Notes under the pieces: model-generated
Told to the model about the DNA's origin: nothing
Database searches by the model: none
The model's input: the letters and a program-made list of their open reading frames with translations, nothing else
Made by a program: the position numbers and the translations under genes
In this document: positions 11,435 through 21,829 of the stretch, piece after piece
Layout of the letters: the number at the start of each line of letters is the position of its first letter
Position numbering within the stretch: position 1 is the first letter of the stretch
Source: Shinisaurus crocodilurus
Lineage: Eukaryota; Chordata; Lepidosauria; Squamata; Shinisauridae
Direction of reading: 5' to 3'
Length of the DNA: 64,000 nucleotides
Assembly: GCA_021292165.1 (NCBI GenBank)
Contig: CM037877.1
Location: 6,005,980-6,069,979, forward strand

Positions 11435-12158
11435 ATGTCTTTTTCGACCGCTAAAATGGTGACCCCACTGGACGCGGTAATCCAGTCAGGGGAGAAAGAG
11501 GTAGACTATGTTTAGGGCACCTTTTCTAGCCCCCTCCCCATACGGGGTGAGCAGAGTGGATCCTAAATAGGGCTGCTCAGTCATGGATACAGCTGCCGAG
11601 CTGCTCGACTACCTCGTTCCTTGAACAGGGCGACTGAGTCTGCATCCACCGCCCATGTGCTGGTCCATGACTAGGGGCTTCCAGATTCACAGTCCTGCCC
11701 CCGTTGCCATTCGCCAGTCGCCATGGGACTTTTTGTTTGTTTGTTTGTTTGGTTGGTTGGTTGGTTGGGTTGGGTTGGGTTGGATGGGTTGGGTTGGAAG
11801 ACGCCTGTGCGTGAAACTGTTTTATGTGGGGAGATCGGTGCACAACGAATCACCACACAAACTTGACAGAGTACGGCAGAGATCCAATGGCACGGTTACC
11901 CTGACGATTGGAAAACCATTCTCTGCTGCAGCCTTCATCCGCCTTCACAGCCGTTGTAATTTAGGTTTAATTATCTTCCGCCTGTTCTGCCATTGAGGAC
12001 TTTATGTTTTGGATCGTTCTTTGTCTGGTTCCTCTCCCCGGACCTTACCGCCATGGGTGACCCTACTGGGAGTACATAGCTCCCGACGGCATTGCTCACA
12101 GGATTCATCGGAACACGCAAGCCCACTCACCACTTCAAGGTGACGATCCGGCGAGGGG
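11435..12158 (-). promoter_or_regulatory. 5' UTR / presumed internal promoter of the LINE
   Basis: This 724-bp segment lies between the 5' target duplication and the LINE open frame. The extreme 5' end is GC-rich and can pair with a segment about 110 nt further in (CCCCTCGCCGGA with TCCGGGGAGAGG, 10 of 12 complementary). Such 5' regions usually carry an internal promoter in full-length LINEs; I cannot point to a defined promoter box. Confidence 0.5.
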
Positions 12159-12168
12159 TCTCTGTAGT

Positions 12169-14335
12169 AGAGCTTATATGGCTCCGTGGTACACCCTGGA
12201 GCTGAGAACGATGATACAAAATAGGAGACAGCTTGAGTGCAGATGGAGAAAAACTCCTAGTAGTGGATGCAATCGAGCCCTGGTTTGTGCCTACAATCAA
12301 GTATATTTAGGGGCAGTGACGGCGGCAAAGAAACAACATCTCACTGCCTCTATCCAATCTTCTATTTGCCGCCCAACTGAGCTTTTTAGGGTTGTCCAGG
12401 GCCTATTATATGCTGGCCCCAAGGACATTCTGGACCCCTCTGAGGCCCGCTATGATATGTTTGCTAGGCACTTCCAGGAAAAAATCTCTTGCATCTGCCA
12501 GGACTTGGACTCCAATGTTATGGCAGTTGTATTGAGGTTCCTAGAGCACAGCCTGGTCAGATTTTCTTGGATGAGTTTCAGTTGGTACAGCTCGAGGATG
12601 TTGACAAGGTGCTTGGACAGGTTCGTGCAACGACATCCGCACTGGATCTCTGCCCCTCTTGGCTCATAAAAAAAAACCTAGCAGGGAGGGAACAGCCAGT
12701 TGGCCAGGGAGGTGATCAATGCTTCCTTGCGAGAGGGAGTGGTCCCATGCCGCTTGAAAGAAGCGGTGGTGAGGCCACTCCTGAAGAAACCCTCTCTGGA
12801 CCTGGAAGATCTTAATAACTTTAGGCTGGTAGCGAATATTCCTTTCTTGGGCAAGGTCCTGGTGGCCAACCAGCTCCAGGCACTCTTGGATGAGACTGAT
12901 TATCTGGATCCATTTCAGTCGGGGTTCAGGCCTGGTTTTGGCACGGAAACAGCTTTGGTCAGCCTGTATGATGACCTATGTCAGGAGAGAGACGGGGAGT
13001 GTGATCGGGATCCTGTGGATACTCCTGGATCTCTTGGCGGCTTTCAATGGTATCCTTCTGGGGTGGTTGTCTGAGTTGGGGGTACTGTATTGCAGTGGTT
13101 CTGCTCCTACTTGGATGGCCGGCTCCAGAAGGTGGTGCTTGGGGAATACTGCTCGACCCCATTGACTCTCCAGTATGGGGTTCCTCAGGGGTTGGTCTTA
13201 TCCCCCATGCTTTTCAACATATACATGAAACCGCTGAGTGGGGTCATGCAGAGTTTTGGAGTGCATTGCCATCAGTATGCTGATGACATGCAGCTCTATT
13301 TCTCCTTTTCATCTCCAGCAGGTGAGGCTGTGGATATGCTAAACCGGTGCCTGGCTGCAACAATGGACTGGATGAGGGCTAACAAACTGAAGCTCAATCC
13401 AGACAAGACTGAGATGCTGTTAGTGGGTGGTTCCTCTGACCGGATGGAGGGTGTTCAACCTGTTCTGGATGGGGTTGCATTCCCCTTGAAGGAGAAGGTC
13501 CATAGCTTGGGGGGTCTCCTTGAGCCATCTTTATCACTTGAGCCTCAAGTGGCCTCAGTGGCACAGAGTGCCTTCTACCAGCCTCAGCTGGTGGCCCAGA
13601 TATGCCCCTATCTGGACAGGGATAGCCTGATTTCAGTAATCTATGCTCTGGTAATCTCAAAGCTAGACTACTGCAATGCGCTCGATGTGGGGCTGCCCTT
13701 GAAAACTGTTCAGAAGCTGCCGCTTGTGCAAAATGCGGCAGCCAGACTCATTAGTGGGACCAGAAGGTCCGAACACATAACACCAGTTCTGGCCTGCTAG
13801 CACTGGCTGCCTGTATGCTTTCGAGCCCGATTCAAGGTGTTGGTCCTAACCTTTAAAGCCCTACACGGATTGGGACCACAATACTTGATGGAACACCTCT
13901 CCCAACCACAATCTACCCAGACACTACGCTCAACAGCTGGGGCCTTCCTCCTATTGCCACCTCCGAGGGAGGCTTGGAGGGCAGCAACAAGCCTTCTCTG
14001 TGGTAGCCCCCCAACTCTAAAGCAAGCTCCCCCCTGAGGCCCACCTGGCTCTAACTCTACAGTCCTTTCGGCACCAGGTTAAGACTGCCCTCTATGCTGA
14101 GGCTCTTAACAACTCGAAATAGTGCATGGTGGGAGGTGGGTTATTTCTAATTTACTGGTCATGTTGCATTAACTTGTTTTAGCTATTTGTGTCATTATTA
14201 AATCTGGTTTTTAAATTTCTGATAATGTTTTTATTGTGTCTGTTTTATATTGTATTGTTGCATTGTGTTTTTATTGATTGTTGTAAACCACCCAGAGAGC
14301 TTCTGCTATTGGGCGGTAGGTATATTAATAACAAC
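12169..14335 (+). pseudogene. L2-clade LINE, reverse transcriptase part (right half of split copy)
   Basis: The sequence resumes the L2 interrupted at 8160. Successive frames carry APWYTLELR and AAKKQHLTASI (linker), FQSGFRPGFGTETA, GVPQGL, HQYADDMQLYFS (catalytic YADD), NKLKLNPDKTEMLLVGG and KLDYCNALDVGLP. Several frameshifts and stops separate the blocks, for example near 12540, 12690, 13000-13080 and 13800. The 3' UTR ends in an (AAC)n tail near 14325-14345. This is an old dead copy and the host of the younger LINE insertion. Confidence 0.87.
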
Positions 14336-14345
14336 AACAACAACA

Positions 14346-15175
14346 ACACGACTGCTTAAGACCATTTCTGTTACAGCAGAGCCATTACGCGATCAATCCT
14401 GACAAGCTCCACAGTAGGAATGAATGATTTTGCCCATTTCAGGTTCTCTCCATTTCCCACTTTTCTAACCTTAAATCCATTTTGTCCCAAACTTTGAGAA
14501 TTTTTTGTTTTAAGTTCACATGATGAAAATCTGTATGCATCTCTGTGCATGCTTCTCCCAGTGCAATACATTTTTTGATGCCATTTTGCCCAATGCAATT
14601 TTTTTTTGCAAGTAATTTTCCAAAGATAATGCATTTTTAATGTCATTTTCACTAATACACCCCGGCGTGTACTTGGCCCTCGGCTCTCTTTGTAGTCAAG
14701 CAATCAAGGTATATTTATAGCCAATTAGTTTTTTATTATACAAAACTAGAAACAAGCAAGCATTGCTTCAGGCTATGGACAGCATCCTCATGCAATGAAG
14801 AGAGACAGGCGTTCTAGCTAAGCTTTGTCTAACACTGTATTTTGTTAGATTTAGTTAGTTCTCTAGGATAGAGCACCGTGAGAAAGAGTAGTTATGAAAC
14901 TGACTGTGTCTACTAAGGCCTACCCTCCTCAAGCTCAGTGGGCTACTAGGTCTTGCCTTCAAGGTGGGTCTGTCTCTGTGGCCAGCTCTTTGGCTGCAAG
15001 TCTTTTGGAGTGCTCTGCGTTGCCCCTCCCTTTCCATCTGACGCCTGCCTCCTGGGTCTTGTATTTCCACCCCCTCCTCCTCTTCGTCAGGAGCCTGTGT
15101 TCCCACGGGTTCAGATGGCCCAGCTTGGCGGTCCTCCAAAAGATTAGATGGCAGCTGGACTTCCTCCTCTCTGTC
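14346..15175. other. No recognised feature
   Basis: No gene or clear repeat is recognised between the L2 tail and the SINE at 15176. Confidence 0.4.
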
Positions 15176-15393
15176 CTTAGAGTGTTGGACTGGGACTTGT
15201 AAGATCCGGGTTCCAGTCCCTGCTCAGCCATGAAGCTCACTGGATGACTTTGGGCTGGTCACTGACCCTCAGCCTAACTGACCTCACAGGGTTGTTTTGA
15301 GGATAAAATGGGGGGGGGGGGGTTATGTAAGCTGCCTTGGGTGCCTTGCAGGAAAAAAGGCGGGGTATAAATATAATAAATAAATATGGAAAT
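15176..15393 (+). mobile_element. tRNA-derived SINE
   Basis: The head carries TTAGAGTGTTGGACTGGGAC and a box B-like GGGTTCCAGTCCC, then the body phrase CTCACAGGGTTGTTTTGAGG and the tail AAAAAAGGCGGGGTATAAAT followed by AATAAATA repeats. The same family occurs at 31714, 33868, 41105(-), 43468(-), 45105(-) and 61379. Confidence 0.85.
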
Positions 15394-16463
15394 AAATATT
15401 CTCTTTGGTCTCCTGCTCCCTGGCCCTTGGTGCCTCGGCAGCACTTTCTACCTCCCTCTCCTCCTGTTGAATCAGTTCTCATGGCTTCTTGGGACATGTC
15501 TGCAGAGATGCTGGAGCTGGGTCCCGTCTCTACACATGCATTCTTATGCACTTTCCCCTAATATATGCCTTTTGTACTAATGTTTTTATTGGAGAACTGC
15601 ATCCATTGTAAAACTCAGAGAAGTGTAAATATAAAAGGATAACTGAACTTGGGTTCACATCGTGGTTCAAGAGCGTAAAATTAGGCCAGTGTGCATTAAA
15701 AGGCAAACCGAACTAAGTCTTCTTCCCATCCCTGTTCCATGGTGCACCAGGATGATGGAGAGGGAGGTGGAAGGAAGGATGGAAAACCTCTTCCTTCTCG
15801 CTGCTGTCTGCTTGTACTCCCTCCACCATCCGATGCATGCAGGTCAGTTAAGGGAAGGGTACCCTGGGGCTGGTGGAGAGGGGCTATTCATTTCCTGAGC
15901 CCTTTCCATTGGCTCATGGCAGGAGCTGTAGTGTTTCTGATTTGGGGGTGAAATAAATTGTTCCATTTCCAAGTCAGCCCAAGGAGAGCTCGGGGAGCTT
16001 GCCCATCGTGAATGCAAACCTAGCAGTGGGACACTATTAAGGTCTCATTCCACAGGGGATTTAAGTTTGAAAGCCCGTCAAGGAATTGCAGCAGCTGCAC
16101 CTCAGTGGAAAGTATGTTTTGGGAGCAGAACTGCTGGCCTAGTTGACCATTTTCTTGTCTCAAACTGTGCATAATTCATATGAGTTGGAGAATTCAGCTT
16201 TCCTTGTTGTAGTCGTTGGGTTACTCTGGATCTGGAACAGAATAGTCATTTCTCTCTTCTTCTTTTCTTAAGGCACAGAGAACATGTCCAGCCCTGAGCA
16301 CGTTGTGCCAAGCAAGGATCCAGGGTCACCGCTCAAGGGTTCGGCCCTCGCGATCCACCAGCACCGAACCATAGAAACAAGCGACGCACAGGCCAGCCCG
16401 AGGAGCAGGACACGCCCCTCTCAAGCATTGCAGTCCCTGAACACAGTGCTAGTAAAGTTGAAA
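15394..16463. other. No recognised feature
   Basis: Short frames are present without protein-like features. The right end is the 3' flank of the SPATA31-like gene. Confidence 0.4.
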
Positions 16464-16469
16464 TTTATT
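16464..16469 (-). terminator. Poly(A) signal AATAAA of the SPATA31-like gene
   Basis: On the minus strand AATAAA lies about 60 nt beyond the stop codon at 16530-16532, a spacing that fits a short 3' UTR. It suggests the gene was intact and transcribed in this orientation. Confidence 0.6.
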
Positions 16470-16529
16470 GGTGCAAATGTCGTACAAAATATAAACACCC
16501 AACCAAAAACCTTCCCAGAACTCTGCTCC

Positions 16530-18329
16530 TCACACCCCAACAAGGTTCCCAGTTCCCTTGGCTTCCAGAGCAACCCCTAGCCTTTCACTGCTCTGCTTCC
16601 AGATCTGTAGCCCATCCGACAGCAACAATTTCCTCTCCAGGATGCTACCAAGCATGGACAATTTTGCATCATTGGAAGACACACCACCTACGAAAGGAGT
16701 GTGGTGACCACGGTCCCCAGACCCCTTGCTTGGCCTGAGGACCTCGCTCCCTCTTGGTGTCCCAGAGAGCAGACTGCCCCCGTGTTTGGCAAATGCCCCT
16801 TGGCCAGCAGAAGGTTTTTTGGGGGATGCCCGTGTTCCCCAGCTCAGCATCGCTTCTGCCTCCTTCCCAGAAATTTGGTGCATTCCAACTTCAGGTCCGA
16901 TGGTGCACATTTCTCCCACAACTGTTCTTTTTCTCACACTGCCAGACTCCAAGACCCCTGGCTCCTTCATGCCGTAAGAAGCATGCATTTCCTTCCCAGA
17001 GACCACGCTCTCTGGGGACACCGAGCATTGCCTCCAGAGGCACAGGCCTTGCTGCAGGCACAGTTTTCTCTCCAGGATTCTTCCGATGACGGACATTTTT
17101 TCATCAGGGGAAGACGGTGTGTCAAATTGAGGGCAGTGGCTGCGTTCCCCAGATCTTTTGCTGGGCGCCTGTTCTGTCCTGGGGATCTCTCCGCCTCTTG
17201 GTGTCCCAAAGAGCGGTCTGTTCTTTGGGGATGCAGAAAGGTGCCTGGGTGGAACCGGGGCTTCTGGAACCTCATCCATTGCCAATTGTGGTGCAGTGAG
17301 GTGTCCGGATGGTCCAGGAGCTGCTTCTGCTGGCGTGCCGTGTAACTTCTTATCCCTTTGGACGGCTTTTGCTTCTCTAAGCGGGGCTGTTGAGGAAGGG
17401 GCAGTGTTCGGCGATACTTGAGGCTGTCCAGAGGCTGAGGAGTCTGCAGCCCTCAGGCTCCCCGTCTCTTCTCCGGCTGTCTCTTCTGCACCACTGCTGC
17501 TGCCTCTCTCCTTCCCCAGCCACTCGCTTGTGCCGATCCCGTCTTTGTCACTGTCCCAGTCTCCCACTGTCTCCCACTCACAGTCTGTGCTGAACTGGGA
17601 GGTGCCCCCTGGAGACAAAGGGCGCTGTTCCTTGGAGACGGAGAAGGTGCCGCCACCCTCCCTTCTGCCTCCCCCATCATCATGTGTCTTTTGCAGCAAT
17701 CCAGATGCTGGTTGCACGTGGCATTCACCCTCTGCTTCCCCCATGCCTTGATCTTGAGATGCAGGTGATGCCTGCTGGTAGCACTGCCCTGAGTTCCGGG
17801 AGACCCTGCTTGAGGTGCTACCTTCCTCAGAGGCTTGGACACCTTGGCAGACAGGGTGCCCCACGGAGTCCTCACTTCCTTGAGAGAGTGGGGGAGATGT
17901 CAGGCCGTGGCGTTTCTCACATATGGACTTAGAGGACTGCCCTCTTAGCTCTCTGGTTGTAGAGAATGCCTGGCGCCCTGTCACAGTGGCTGCATCCCCC
18001 AGAGTTTGGCAGGGCAATCCCTTCCTCCAGCCTAGTTTACTGCCTCTCCTTCGCAGCCTGCTGCCCGGTTTTGCACGGCACGCTCCACCTGCCTGTCTGC
18101 AATGCCTGGTCACAAGGCCCTCATAGGAAGAATGAGGTCCGATGACATGAGGTGGTGGTAGGCAGGAATCCATGGCCTGTTGGGAGCCGGGAGTGCTCTT
18201 CTGTTGAGCAGATGCTGCCTCCAGAGGCCTGGGATATGCCCAGCCAGCTTCCTGCTCCGGGAAGGAAACATCTCTCATGCTTTCTCCTGAAGACAAACCA
18301 GAACTCTGGAGTTCATTATCCTCTGATGG
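16530..18329 (-). CDS. SPATA31/FAM205-like protein, C-terminal part
   Basis: An open frame of 599 codons ends at a stop followed by a poly(A) signal. It is Ser/Pro/Gly-rich and disordered-looking. Near its end it carries two versions of a SPATA31-type motif: MSVIGRILERKLCLQQGLCL and LSMLGSILERKLLLSDGLQI, each preceded by a PSK.SG.R...PF/QF segment, so the C-terminus is a tandem duplication. Known SPATA31 proteins are spermatogenesis-associated, largely disordered, and end in a similar (G)(Q/R)xLxxKxxLxxG element. The segment starts at 18329 if a 347-nt intron is removed; otherwise the first ATG is at 18296 and a TAG at 18363-18365 separates it from the upstream frame. Whether the gene is active is unsettled. 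Confidence 0.7.
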   Translation of the reverse strand, partial: PSEDNELQSSGLSSGESMRDVSFPEQEAGWAYPRPLEAASAQQKSTPGSQQAMDSCLPPPHVIGPHSSYEGLVTRHCRQAGGACRAKPGSRLRRRGSKLGWRKGLPCQTLGDAATVTGRQAFSTTRELRGQSSKSICEKRHGLTSPPLSQGSEDSVGHPVCQGVQASEEGSTSSRVSRNSGQCYQQASPASQDQGMGEAEGECHVQPASGLLQKTHDDGGGRREGGGTFSVSKEQRPLSPGGTSQFSTDCEWETVGDWDSDKDGIGTSEWLGKERGSSSGAEETAGEETGSLRAADSSASGQPQVSPNTAPSSTAPLREAKAVQRDKKLHGTPAEAAPGPSGHLTAPQLAMDEVPEAPVPPRHLSASPKNRPLFGTPRGGEIPRTEQAPSKRSGERSHCPQFDTPSSPDEKMSVIGRILERKLCLQQGLCLWRQCSVSPESVVSGKEMHASYGMKEPGVLESGSVRKRTVVGEMCTIGPEVGMHQISGKEAEAMLSWGTRASPKKPSAGQGAFAKHGGSLLSGTPRGSEVLRPSKGSGDRGHHTPFVGGVSSNDAKLSMLGSILERKLLLSDGLQIWKQSSERLGVALEAKGTGNLVGV

Positions 18330-18676
18330 CTGAGAAAAGGAGCCTGCTTCTACCTCCTCAGCCTAGGCTCTCTCTTGCTGCTGCTGCTGCCATCTTTTCT
18401 TTGCATCCAGTTCCAACAAGGAGATATGATCAAATGGCATGGACAGAGACAACTGGGTATCTTGCAACAGTTGCAAGATCTTCTCGGCTCTGAGACTTTG
18501 GGTGACGGAAGCCGTTTCAGCCCACCTGGGTGGTGGCCGCAGTGTGTCATTTTCTGGAAACCACATTCTGGCTTCCCTGGAATCCTTTTCTTCCTCCCAA
18601 CTGATGTCCTGGAAGAGCATGGAACGGGTTCTCTGCCCCTGGCTATTGGAGCAATTCTTCTGCGTGTACATCTTAC
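18330..18676 (-). other. Candidate 347-nt intron bridging a frameshift and a stop
   Basis: On the minus strand AGG|GTAAGA stands at 18677/18676 and a pyrimidine-rich acceptor CTCCTTTTCTCAG| ends at 18330. Both junctions are in phase 0, so removal joins the two open frames exactly. The segment contains the change of frame and the TAG at 18363-18365. Against an intron, the middle of it (18363-18671) is open in the downstream frame and reads like protein (LQLLQDTQLSLSMPFDHISL), so it could instead be coding sequence damaged by one indel and one nonsense mutation. Confidence 0.45.
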
Positions 18677-21237
18677 CCTCTGGGAGCTGGGTAGATGCTC
18701 AGACAAACGGTCGGCCCTCTGCACATATTTCTTGGTCCTGGAAGCAGAAAGAGGGAGGGTCAGAGTCCCAGGGCTCCATGTCATGTCAGGAATCCTTGCA
18801 TGCTGCACTTGTCCGGCCTCTTTCAGAGGTGAATTCTTCAGAGATCTCTGCAAAAGTCTCCTTTGCTGTGCCCTCACTTTGGGGGCTTCTTGCCCAGCCT
18901 CCCAGCCACCACTTGTCCTTTGCCATGGTTTTGTGCCGGGACGGAGGGATGGCTCTTCAGGATCCAGCCAAGAACCCTTTCCTCTCAGCTCTGCGTGGTG
19001 TAAACATGGATCCTTAGCCTTGCACAGTGGTTCTTCATGGTCATCTTCAGGCTGGGAAGCAGCTTCAGCCACCTGGAATGATCTGGAGGGATGAGGCGAA
19101 CGAGGGCGCAGTCGATCCTGCTCAGACCGGGAAGGGATTCTGGGAGGCAAAAATGCCCTCAGCGATTGCTGAGCCCGTTCCGAAAGGCCCCACCTGTGCT
19201 CTGCAGTTATATGTCTCAGGTGGGCATCCAGATGCCTCTTTATGTCAGGGCCGAGGAAAAGGAGACTCTGAGTAATAATTTGTACTTCTCCTCTATCCCG
19301 TGGGCATGTCCCGGGCACACCCTCTCCTATGCGCTTCTCTGGCTTAGGTGGAAATGGGGCAAAGCCATGCAGAGACTTCAGTACATTGAAGGGCATTCCC
19401 CAAGCGTGCTGGATTTTCTTGAGCTGGATGTGGAACTCCAGAACATCCTGGGCCTCAGCTGAGAGGAACAGCAGCTTTACCTCAGTCCATAAGAAAACAG
19501 TTAATTTAACGCCCACAGGTGGTGTTGCTCCCTGATTCCCTTGGTAGAAGGTCTTCCCTGCTTCCCTTCTCCTGGCCTTGACCTCTTCCACTATGCCTTC
19601 CTTGTCATCAGACTGGGAATTCTCCACAGCCACCTGGAACGATTTGCTCTGACCAAGCAAAGAAGGTTGCAGTCGGTCCACTCCAGATCGGAAAGGGGGA
19701 CCGGGAGGCAGAAATCTCCTCAGCGATTGCTGGACCTGTTTTGGACATTCCCACCTGTGCTTTGTGGCCATACTCCTCATGTGGGCCTCCAGGCGCTCCT
19801 TTGTGTCTGGGCTGAGGAACAAAACATCCTGGACAAGGGCTCGCACTTCTCCCCCATCCCATGGGCGAGTCTTGGTCACACCCTCTCCAATGTGCTTCCC
19901 TGCCTTAAGGGAAAATGGGGCAAAGGCATGCAGAGACGTCAGCACAGCGGAGGGCAAGCCCCACACACGCTGCAGTTTCTTACTCAAGATGTGGGACTCC
20001 AGAAGTTTCCGGGCCTCATCTGTGAGGAGAGGCAGCTCCACCTCACGAGACATGAAGTCGGTCACTTCAGCGCCTGCACCTGTGGCCACTGCTCGCTTCC
20101 TTGGGTGCTTGTCCTTCTTCAACCTTCTTGGGGCTCTTTCCCTGTATGTGGCTAGCTGAAGTGACTCTTCTCCCTCAGAACTGGTATTCATTTCATGCTG
20201 CTGGTGGCATTTCTTCCTAATGTGGGCCTGGAGCTTTGCTTGGGAGCTGGGAGCAGTCTTCAAGTCGAAGATTTCAGCAGCACTGGGGAGCTTTGAGATG
20301 GTTGCCTGCACCTTTCTTGTACTTTTAAACTGGCCAGCTTCCCTGGGTCTCCGTTTCCGGACTGCCGAAGGAGTCCTCCCGTCCCTGGGCAGAAAGGGTG
20401 CCTTCATGTGCCGGAGGGCCTCTTGCACCCTCTGGGGCAGCTGCCAACGCTTCAGCTGAACCATTTTCTTCAGGTGCAGCTCCAGCTTCTTCTTGGCCCT
20501 CACAGCCAAAAAGGAGAGGGCCTCAGGCCTGGTCCTCACATCAATCTCCCGCAGGCGCCTACAGGAAGCGAAATATGGAGCAGAGGCCATGCAGCTTCTG
20601 AGAGAGCGGAGGAGGGCGGCGGGCGGCCCCAGGAGATGCTGCACTCTCTTCGCCACCCAGTGCAATTCCAAGCCCGCTGTCACAGCCTCCTCCACAAAGG
20701 GAATATCCACAGCTGTAAATTCAACCGCCTGTGCCCTGCCATCTCCGGGTGGGAGCAGCCCAGATCGGGTCATTGCGCGAGATGAGGATTTTCTCCGTGC
20801 TCTAAGCACCTTGCTCTCATTCGCTCTGCTATGGCGGGCCTCTCGTAGTGAGCTCCGGGAGTATATCCTCGCCCGGAGAGAGAAACTCTCAACTTCCCTC
20901 CTCTGGGACTCTGCAAATGCCTCACTCTCAGTCCTGGAGGAGTCTCCATGGCCCGTCCACTGTTTATGGCACTTGATGGATCTGTGGCCTTTCAAGAAAC
21001 TGAAAGAGAACTCGGAGAGGCCGGAAGTGGACTCTGTCTGGCTAAGGAGAAATGTCTCACATGTGGTAGAGGATGAGGTGAAGAGGTCCTCCTCTGAGCT
21101 ATCTTCGTCCCCAGAAAAGTCACTGCATTCCTCCCAGGCAAGGGGAGCATCCTTTCGAACATGAGACGTTTTCTCTTTTCCCGCTGTTGGGAAGCTGCCG
21201 GGAACGTACGGAGACATGCTGCATGAGGCTGGTCTCT
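18677..21237 (-). CDS. SPATA31/FAM205-like protein, large repeat-bearing exon
   Basis: From the ATG at 21217 the frame is open for 847 codons to the candidate donor (and on to 18350 without splicing). It contains six copies of a roughly 40-residue helical motif with the pattern L...hL..H...K..Q..WGLP..V..SL..F.P, at about residues 172-212, 233-273, 395-435, 467-504, 583-623 and 652-690. They alternate as two types, which makes three tandem pairs. This motif is typical of the SPATA31/FAM205 family, implicated in male germ cells. The N-terminus is acidic and Ser-rich. A minus-strand acceptor (TTCTCCTTGCCCCAG) ends at 21238 and the frame stays open through it, so short upstream exons, usually encoding a membrane segment in this family, should lie beyond 21237; I did not find them. 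Spliced length with the next exon would be near 1446 residues, within the family's range. Confidence 0.8.
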
Positions 21238-21399
21238 CTGGGGCAAGGAGAAGTTGGCTGGAGCGGGGAGCTTCGGCTATTGGGCGGTATAAAAATGAAA
21301 TGAAATAAATAAATAAATATTGTACCGACTTACGTACAAATTCGACTTAAAGACAGACTAAAGAACGGATCTCGTTCGTAACCCGGGGCCTTCCTGTAT
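21238..21399. repeat. LINE/SINE tail and mariner-like fragment
   Basis: CTATTGGGCGGTATAAAAATG followed by AATAAATA repeats (21276-21320) is a retroposon 3' tail. The adjacent TACGTACAAATTCGACTT... and TTCGTAACCCGGGGCC (about 21325-21400) resemble one end of a mariner-type element; no second inverted repeat is visible. Confidence 0.4.
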
Positions 21400-21545
21400 A
21401 GTCGGCACTGGCTGGCAGCCATGGCTCTCCAGGGTTTCAGGCAAGATTCTTTCCAAGCCCTGCCTGGAGAGGCCGGGGATCGAACCCGGGACCTTCTGCA
21501 TGCAAAGCACGTGCTCTCTCACACTGAGCTCTGGTCCCTCCCTGC
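21400..21545 (-). mobile_element. tRNA-Ala-derived SINE, 5' head
   Basis: The minus strand reads like tRNA-Ala(UGC): an A-box region AGAGCTCAGTGTGAGAGAGC, anticodon region CTTTGCATG, and box B GGTTCGATCCC with a preceding CCCGG stem, at about 21455-21530. It continues into the SINE body GCCTGAAACCCTGGAGAGCC. The A-box loop carries extra bases, so it is a SINE head and not a working tRNA gene. Confidence 0.7.
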
Positions 21546-21721
21546 AGCACCTGGTATTCCAAGGCGGTCACCCATCCAAGGACTAACCAGGCCCGACCCT
21601 GCTTAACTTCCCAGATCAGACGAGATCTGGCTGTTCAGGGCTGTTCACATCACCAAGATAGTTTTCTTCCAGCAGGCTTAGTATAATAATTCAACGTTGC
21701 CTCTTCTATAACGTTCTAAAC

Positions 21722-21829
21722 CAGTGTTCTCTAACCTTGGGCCCCCAGAAGTTTTTGGCCTACAACTCCCAGCATGCCCCAGCCACCTAGGCCAAAAACA
21801 TCTGGGGACCCCAAGGTTGGAGAACACTG
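21722..21829. mobile_element. hAT MITE (same family as 4610)
   Basis: Left end CAGTGTTCTCTAACCTTGGG, right end complementary, with one arm shortened (108 bp). Flanks TTCTAAAC (21714-21721) and CTCTAAAC (21830-21837) form an 8-bp duplication with one mismatch. Confidence 0.82.

Larger units (their letters stand above)
8161..12158 (-). mobile_element. Full-length non-LTR retrotransposon (I-group, Ingi/Vingi-like)
   Basis: A 4.0-kb minus-strand element sits inside an older L2 copy. Both edges are fixed by a perfect 10-bp target duplication (TCTCTGTAGT, 8151-8160 and 12159-12168). The 3' end is a short CAT/ATG triplet tail at 8161-8173. The 5' UTR (11435-12158) includes a TTTG/GGTTG simple-repeat block near 11731-11795. 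One long frame codes for endonuclease, reverse transcriptase and a terminal zinc finger. The clade assignment rests on memory of family motifs. Shorter copies at 52514-53204 and 56473-57149 differ at only a few positions. Confidence 0.88.

Noticed and set aside
16701..17345. Long plus-strand frames opposite the SPATA31-like gene
   Set aside because: They are antisense shadows of a Ser/Pro/Gly-rich coding region and match no known protein.
21455..21530. Possible tRNA-Ala gene
   Set aside because: The A-box loop contains extra bases and the sequence continues into a SINE body, so it is a SINE head.
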